Source: Stenotrophomonas maltophilia
Lineage (GTDB): Bacteria > Pseudomonadota > Gammaproteobacteria > Xanthomonadales > Xanthomonadaceae
Direction of reading: 5' to 3'
Assembly: GCF_003205835.1 (NCBI RefSeq)
Contig: NZ_CP029773.1
Span: 2,636,501-2,700,500 of the forward strand
Length of the DNA: 64,000 bases
The notes beneath the pieces are model-generated. The model worked only from the letters and a program-made list of their open reading frames with translations, did no database searches and was not told the DNA's origin. Both the position numbers and the translations under genes were made by a program. This document shows, piece by piece, positions 60,480 to 64,000 of the stretch. Position 1 is the first letter of the stretch. Every line of letters starts with the position of its first letter.

Positions 60480-62005
60480 ACGCCCTCCCGACCAGTACGC
60501 CCTTCAGCCGCCTGCTGGTGGGTTTCGCGTCCGAGTCGGGCAATGCCCGCGCCCTGGCCCAGCGCCTGGGCGCGGACCTGCAGCCGCACGCGCCGCAGGT
60601 GCTCCCGTTCAACGATATCGACGTGGCCAGCCTCGGCCACGGCGATGTGCTGCTGGCGATCTCCAGTTCCTTCGGTGACGGCGAACCGCCAGCCAACGGC
60701 GAGCAGTTCTTCGAAACGCTGCGCCAGACCCCGACACTGAGTGGCCTGCGCTATGCGGTGTTCGGCCTCGGTGACACCGGCTACCCCAGCTTCTGTGGCT
60801 TCACCAAGGCGCTGGATGCCGCGCTGAGCGAGCGCCAGGCGCAGCCGCTGCTGCACCGCGTGGATGCCGACCTGGGCTACGAGCAGTTCTTCCAGCAATG
60901 GCAGCCAGTGCTGGGCCAGGTGCTGGACGGCGACGTGAACGCGGGCCAAGACCTGCACCTGCAGGTCACCGCCTATGGCGAAGACAACGCCTTTGCCGCC
61001 CCCATTCTGGAACGCCGCCGCTTGAACAGCAGCGACCCGGCCGCCTGGCACCTGCAGCTGGACATTGCCGGCAGCGGCATGGCGTACCGCGCGGGCGACA
61101 CCCTGCATGTAGTACCCGAGAACGACCCTGCCCTGCTGCAGGCATTGGCCACCTGGTATGGCGACACTGCCGCCGTGACCGCCCTGCATGACCGCGAGCT
61201 GCGCCTGCTGAGCAAGGGCGTGCTGCGCGAACTGGCCAGGCTCGGCGGCAGCGAGCTGCTGAAGGGCCTGCTGAAGGTCAGCCAGAAACGCGAGCTGGAA
61301 GCCTACCTGCACGGGCTGGACCTGCTGGACGTGCTGCAGGACCACGCTACCCCGGACAGCGTGCCGCTGGCCCGCCTGCACGAGCTGCTGTCACCGCGCC
61401 TGCCGCGCGCCTATTCCATCGCCTCGCACCCCTGCAACGACCAGCTGAGCCTGTGCGTGCGCGAAGTACGCTACACCCTGCGCGGCCGCGAGCGCGTTGG
61501 CACAGCCACCGGCAGCCTGCTGCACGGTGGCGACCATGCCCGTGTGTACTGCCGCTCCAACCCCGGCTTCCATCTGCCCGATACCGGCGAAGCCCCCCTG
61601 TTGCTGGTCGGCACCGGCACCGGCATTGCACCGTTGATGGGGCTGATGCAGGAGCTGCAGGCCAGCGCCTGCGCGCGCGAAGTGCACCTGGTGTTCGGCG
61701 AGAAGCACAGCAAGCACGATTACCTGTACCGCGAACAGCTGCAGGACTGGCACACGCGAGGCGTGCTGGCCGGCCTGCATACCGCATTCTCGCGCGATGG
61801 GGCCGAAAAGGTCTATGTGCAGCATGTGCTGCAGCAGCGCGGCGATGACGTGCGCGATGTATTGGCCCGCGGTGGGCATCTGTACCTGTGCGGCAACAAG
61901 AGCCACCTGGAAGGCGCGGTGCGCGAGGCCATCGATGCCATCGGTGGCGAAGGGCGCTGGGACGCGCTGCGGGGCGAAGGCCGCACCCATTGCGAGTTGT
62001 ATTGA
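60476..62005 (+). CDS. Diflavin NADPH reductase (CysJ/CPR-like: flavodoxin, FAD and NAD(P) domains)
   Basis: 509 residues from the GTG at 60476 (GTGA overlap with the PAS gene). The N-terminal flavodoxin FMN site is VGFASESGNARALAQRLG, with SSSFGDGEPPANGEQFFE and FGLGDTGYPSFCGFTKALD. The connecting/FAD domain carries RAYSIASHPCNDQLSLCVREV and GTATGSLL. The NADPH domain carries LLVGTGTGIAPLMGLMQEL, VHLVFGEKHSKHDYLY and LYLCGNKSHLEGAV, ending HCELY with the C-terminal aromatic that stacks on FAD. This is the architecture of sulfite reductase alpha subunits, but no sulfite reductase gene is near. Electron acceptor unknown. Confidence 0.9.
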   Translation: MNALPTSTPFSRLLVGFASESGNARALAQRLGADLQPHAPQVLPFNDIDVASLGHGDVLLAISSSFGDGEPPANGEQFFETLRQTPTLSGLRYAVFGLGDTGYPSFCGFTKALDAALSERQAQPLLHRVDADLGYEQFFQQWQPVLGQVLDGDVNAGQDLHLQVTAYGEDNAFAAPILERRRLNSSDPAAWHLQLDIAGSGMAYRAGDTLHVVPENDPALLQALATWYGDTAAVTALHDRELRLLSKGVLRELARLGGSELLKGLLKVSQKRELEAYLHGLDLLDVLQDHATPDSVPLARLHELLSPRLPRAYSIASHPCNDQLSLCVREVRYTLRGRERVGTATGSLLHGGDHARVYCRSNPGFHLPDTGEAPLLLVGTGTGIAPLMGLMQELQASACAREVHLVFGEKHSKHDYLYREQLQDWHTRGVLAGLHTAFSRDGAEKVYVQHVLQQRGDDVRDVLARGGHLYLCGNKSHLEGAVREAIDAIGGEGRWDALRGEGRTHCELY

Positions 62006-62456
62006 TCCATTCCACTGGATTGCACGAACGCTCGACTGGTAGAGCCGGCCGCTGGCCGGCTGCGCTTCGCACCATGAAGCTGCCGGCCAGCGGCCGGCAC
62101 TACCAGACCGCTCTACATCGGCATGCCCACGATCACGCTCGACGCCTTGAACAGCGCTGCGGTACTGGCGCGGGTGATCACCGTCGGTGGTCAGGGGCAC
62201 TGGGACACGCTACGAGGTGAAGGCCGCACGCACTGCGAGTTGTATTGATCCATCACCACTGGACCACACGAACCCTTGATCGGTAGAGCCGGCCGCTGGC
62301 CGGCTGCGCTTCGCACCACGAGCTGCCGGCCAGCGGCCGGCACTACCAGACCGCTCTACATCGGCACGCCCACGATCACGCTCGACGCCTTGAACAGTAC
62401 TGTTGCCGTGCTGCCTTCGCGCAGTTCCAGCGCTGCGGTACTGGCACGGGTGATCA
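61943..62456. repeat. Decayed tandem duplication of two convergent gene ends with SMAG repeats
   Basis: The 3' end of the reductase gene plus its SMAG pair and the 3' end of modE occur twice. The first copy is 61943-62106 followed by modE-like bases 62107-62187. The second is 62188-62250 (reductase-like end, including GAGTTGTATTGATCCAT), SMAG 62281-62348, and the true modE end from 62349. The inner fragments are non-functional: the modE-like piece lacks ~35 bases, and the reductase-like piece has lost its start. This explains the 350-base gap between the genes. Confidence 0.85.
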
Positions 62457-63162
62457 CCGCCACCACGCTGCAGCCATGGCCGATGTCCACCACCACCTCG
62501 TCATTCACCGCGCCCTCGGTGATCCGCTCCACCGTGCCGGTGAACTGATTGCGCGCCGAGTAGCGCGCGCCCTCGCCCTGCGCCACGATCACCGACGAGG
62601 CTTTCACCAGCGCATAGGCCGGCACGCCCACCGCCAGCCCCAGCGATTCCACGCTGCCATGGGTGATGGTGGCCACCAGCGCCAGGCCCGGTGCCACTTC
62701 GATCTGCACTTCATCATTCACCGCGCCGGTGGCCAGCGCGCTGACCCGGCCGTGGAACTGGTTGCGTGCACTGGTGATCATGCCGATTCTCCGGATCAGG
62801 GCCAGATCCTCGTCCAGCCCGGGGGTGGCCTGCAGCGACTGCAGGAACGTACGGTGCGCGCGCTCGACCTCCTCGAACCGCGCGATCAGCTTGTGGCCGC
62901 GCTCGGTCAGTCGCGCACCGCCACCACCACGGCCGCCCACACTGCGGGCGACCAAGGGTTCGCCGGCCGCGGTGTTCATCGCGTCCACCGCGTCCCAGGC
63001 GTTCTTGTAGGTCATGCCCATGCGCTTGGCGGCCTGGCTGATCGAGCCACACGCATCGATCAGGCCCAGCAGCGCGAAGCGTCCGCGGCCACCCACGCTC
63101 TGCCCGGCAATGCTCAGCCACAGGTTGCCCTGCAGCTCCAACGGCGGCTCGGCCTCACTCAT
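62356..63162 (-). CDS. modE: Molybdate-responsive regulator ModE (HTH plus two TOBE/Mop domains)
   Basis: 268 residues from the ATG at 63160-63162. The N-terminal winged helix-turn-helix is FALLGLIDACGSISQAAKRMGMTYKNAWDAVDAMN with the basic, glycine-rich wing RSVGGRGGGGARLTERG. Two Mop repeats follow (SARNQFHGRVSALATGAVNDEVQIEV and SARNQFTGTVERITEGAVNDEVVVDI), each with the SARNQ/GAVNDEV molybdate-pocket residues. ModE binds DNA when loaded with molybdate. It is divergent from a TonB-dependent receptor gene whose promoter region carries a ModE-type palindrome; the mod transporter itself lies outside the window. Confidence 0.95.
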   Translation of the reverse strand: MSEAEPPLELQGNLWLSIAGQSVGGRGRFALLGLIDACGSISQAAKRMGMTYKNAWDAVDAMNTAAGEPLVARSVGGRGGGGARLTERGHKLIARFEEVERAHRTFLQSLQATPGLDEDLALIRRIGMITSARNQFHGRVSALATGAVNDEVQIEVAPGLALVATITHGSVESLGLAVGVPAYALVKASSVIVAQGEGARYSARNQFTGTVERITEGAVNDEVVVDIGHGCSVVAVITRASTAALELREGSTATVLFKASSVIVGVPM

Positions 63163-63301
63163 CGTGCTTCGATCCCTGCGTTCGCGCGAGCGGCCAGTGT
63201 ACGGCGTGGCCGCCCTGCACCGTGCTTGATATCGATCAAGGTGGCCGTGCCGGCCAGCGCCGAGAATCCCCGGGTCGGTCATCAAGTTGACCCCTGCCAA
63301 C

Positions 63302-63325
63302 CGTTATATCATCTTGGATATAACG
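63302..63325. promoter_or_regulatory. modE box: Predicted ModE operator
   Basis: CGTTATATC-ATCTTG-GATATAACG has nine-base perfect inverted arms and closely matches the ModE consensus (CGTTATAT...ATATAACG). It lies 20 bases upstream of the TonB-dependent receptor ATG and about 140 bases from the modE start, so it can block the receptor promoter when molybdate is plentiful. Confidence 0.85.
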
Positions 63326-63344
63326 AACCCGAGGACTCGCGAGG

Positions 63345-64000
63345 ATGCGTACCTGTCGTTTCGTTCTACCCCTGTCCGCCCTGCTGCTCCCGCTTGCCGC
63401 CACCGCGGCCGACACGACCTCGCCGCCGGTGTTCACCCTGGGCACGATCGACGTGCATGCCGAGCGCGGCACGTCGCCCACCGTGGCCGAACGCAGCCTC
63501 GACGCCGAACGCATCCAGCAGCTCGACCGCAACACGGTCGGTGATGCGGTCAGCGTATTGCCGGGCGTGAGCCTGGCGCGCAACTCGCGCAACGAGGACA
63601 TGGTCTACCTGCGCGGCTTCGATGCGCGCCAGGTGCCGGTGTTCCTCGACGGCATCCCGCTGTACGTGCCCTATGACGGCTACGTGGACTTCGGCCGCTT
63701 CACCACCTTCGACCTGGCCGAGATCCAGGTCGCCAGCGGCGGCGCCTCGCTGTTGTACGGACCGAACATCCTCGGCGGTGCGATCAACCTGGTCAGCCGC
63801 CGCCCCGAGCGCCCGCTGGAAGGCGACGTGCGGCTGGGCATCGCCGATGGCGGCGAGCGCAAGGCGGCGGTCAACCTCGGCGGGCGTCGTGGCGACTGGT
63901 ACTTCCAGCTCGGTGCGTCGATCCTGAAGGCCGATGAGTTCCCGCTGCCGAAGGGCTTCGTCGACTACAAGCGCGTACCCACCGACACCGGCAAGGACCG
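63345..64000 (+). CDS. TonB-dependent receptor, probably for a molybdenum compound (3' end beyond window)
   Basis: 218 codons visible, open at the window end. The signal peptide (FVLPLSALLLPLAATAA) is followed by a TonB-box-like FTLGTIDVHAE near residue 32 and the plug domain (LDAERIQQLDRNTVGDAVSVLPGVSL, VYLRGFDARQVPVFLDGIPLYVPYDG, IQVASGGASLLYGPNILGGAINLVSRRP). The barrel then begins (LEGDVRLGIADGGERKAAVNLGGRRGDWYFQLGAS). There is no STN domain. The ModE-type operator directly at its promoter and the divergent modE gene point to molybdate or a molybdophore as ligand; that is an inference. Confidence 0.88.
   Translation, partial: MRTCRFVLPLSALLLPLAATAADTTSPPVFTLGTIDVHAERGTSPTVAERSLDAERIQQLDRNTVGDAVSVLPGVSLARNSRNEDMVYLRGFDARQVPVFLDGIPLYVPYDGYVDFGRFTTFDLAEIQVASGGASLLYGPNILGGAINLVSRRPERPLEGDVRLGIADGGERKAAVNLGGRRGDWYFQLGASILKADEFPLPKGFVDYKRVPTDTGKD

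Overview
The window is high-GC DNA from a gammaproteobacterium of the Xanthomonadaceae, almost certainly Stenotrophomonas. Protein content (GH92 mannosidase, AzlCD, ModE, many TonB-dependent systems) fits. So do the small palindromic repeats ending in GTAG or CTAC that sit in most intergenic gaps and resemble the SMAG elements known from S. maltophilia. No rRNA, tRNA, CRISPR array, insertion sequence or prophage is visible.

Layout. 1-7.1 kb: a secreted GH92 alpha-mannosidase (3' end outside the window), a Nudix-like secreted protein, a host-attachment-family protein, a small membrane protein, an MHS-type MFS transporter, and a Phd/zeta-type toxin-antitoxin pair with its operator. 7.1-9.2 kb: a response regulator and an HWE-family histidine kinase. 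9.3-16.5 kb: a self-contained heme-type uptake locus, with an ECF sigma factor, FecR, a transducing TonB-dependent receptor with an STN domain, a hemophilin-like secreted protein and its Slam (type XI secretion) translocon. 16.7-22.1 kb: LysR regulator divergent from pirin and two isochorismatase-fold hydrolases, then an OsmC-like protein and an ABC-F ATPase.

22.3-57.8 kb is the centre of interest: one coherent surface and secretion island. On its left flank are a porin, TonB, ExbD, an ExbB fused to periplasmic DUF2341 and LamG domains, and a TpsB transporter. In the middle are a split type II secretion system (C, then H-I-J on the opposite strand, and F-E-D-M-L-K-G further right), a giant (~4.1 kilo-residue) TpsA exoprotein and a DING/PstS-like phosphate-binding protein. 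On the right flank are two Phd-transposase-like proteins, an anti-sigma/sigma pair and a barrel-less STN-TonB protein. Gene content and much of the order match what I recall of the Pseudomonas aeruginosa vreAIR-hxc-lapA-pdtA-phdA-pdtB-exbB2D2 region, which is induced by phosphate starvation. I infer a Stenotrophomonas counterpart: a surface-signalling sigma factor controlling a dedicated T2SS, its phosphate-scavenging substrate, and a TonB/ExbBD-linked two-partner adhesin.

57.8-64 kb: an Lrp regulator divergent from azlCD (branched-chain amino acid export), a PAS-only protein translationally overlapping a diflavin reductase, a decayed tandem duplication of two convergent gene ends, modE, and a TonB-dependent receptor (cut by the window end) preceded by a near-canonical ModE operator, so probably a molybdate-responsive outer-membrane receptor.
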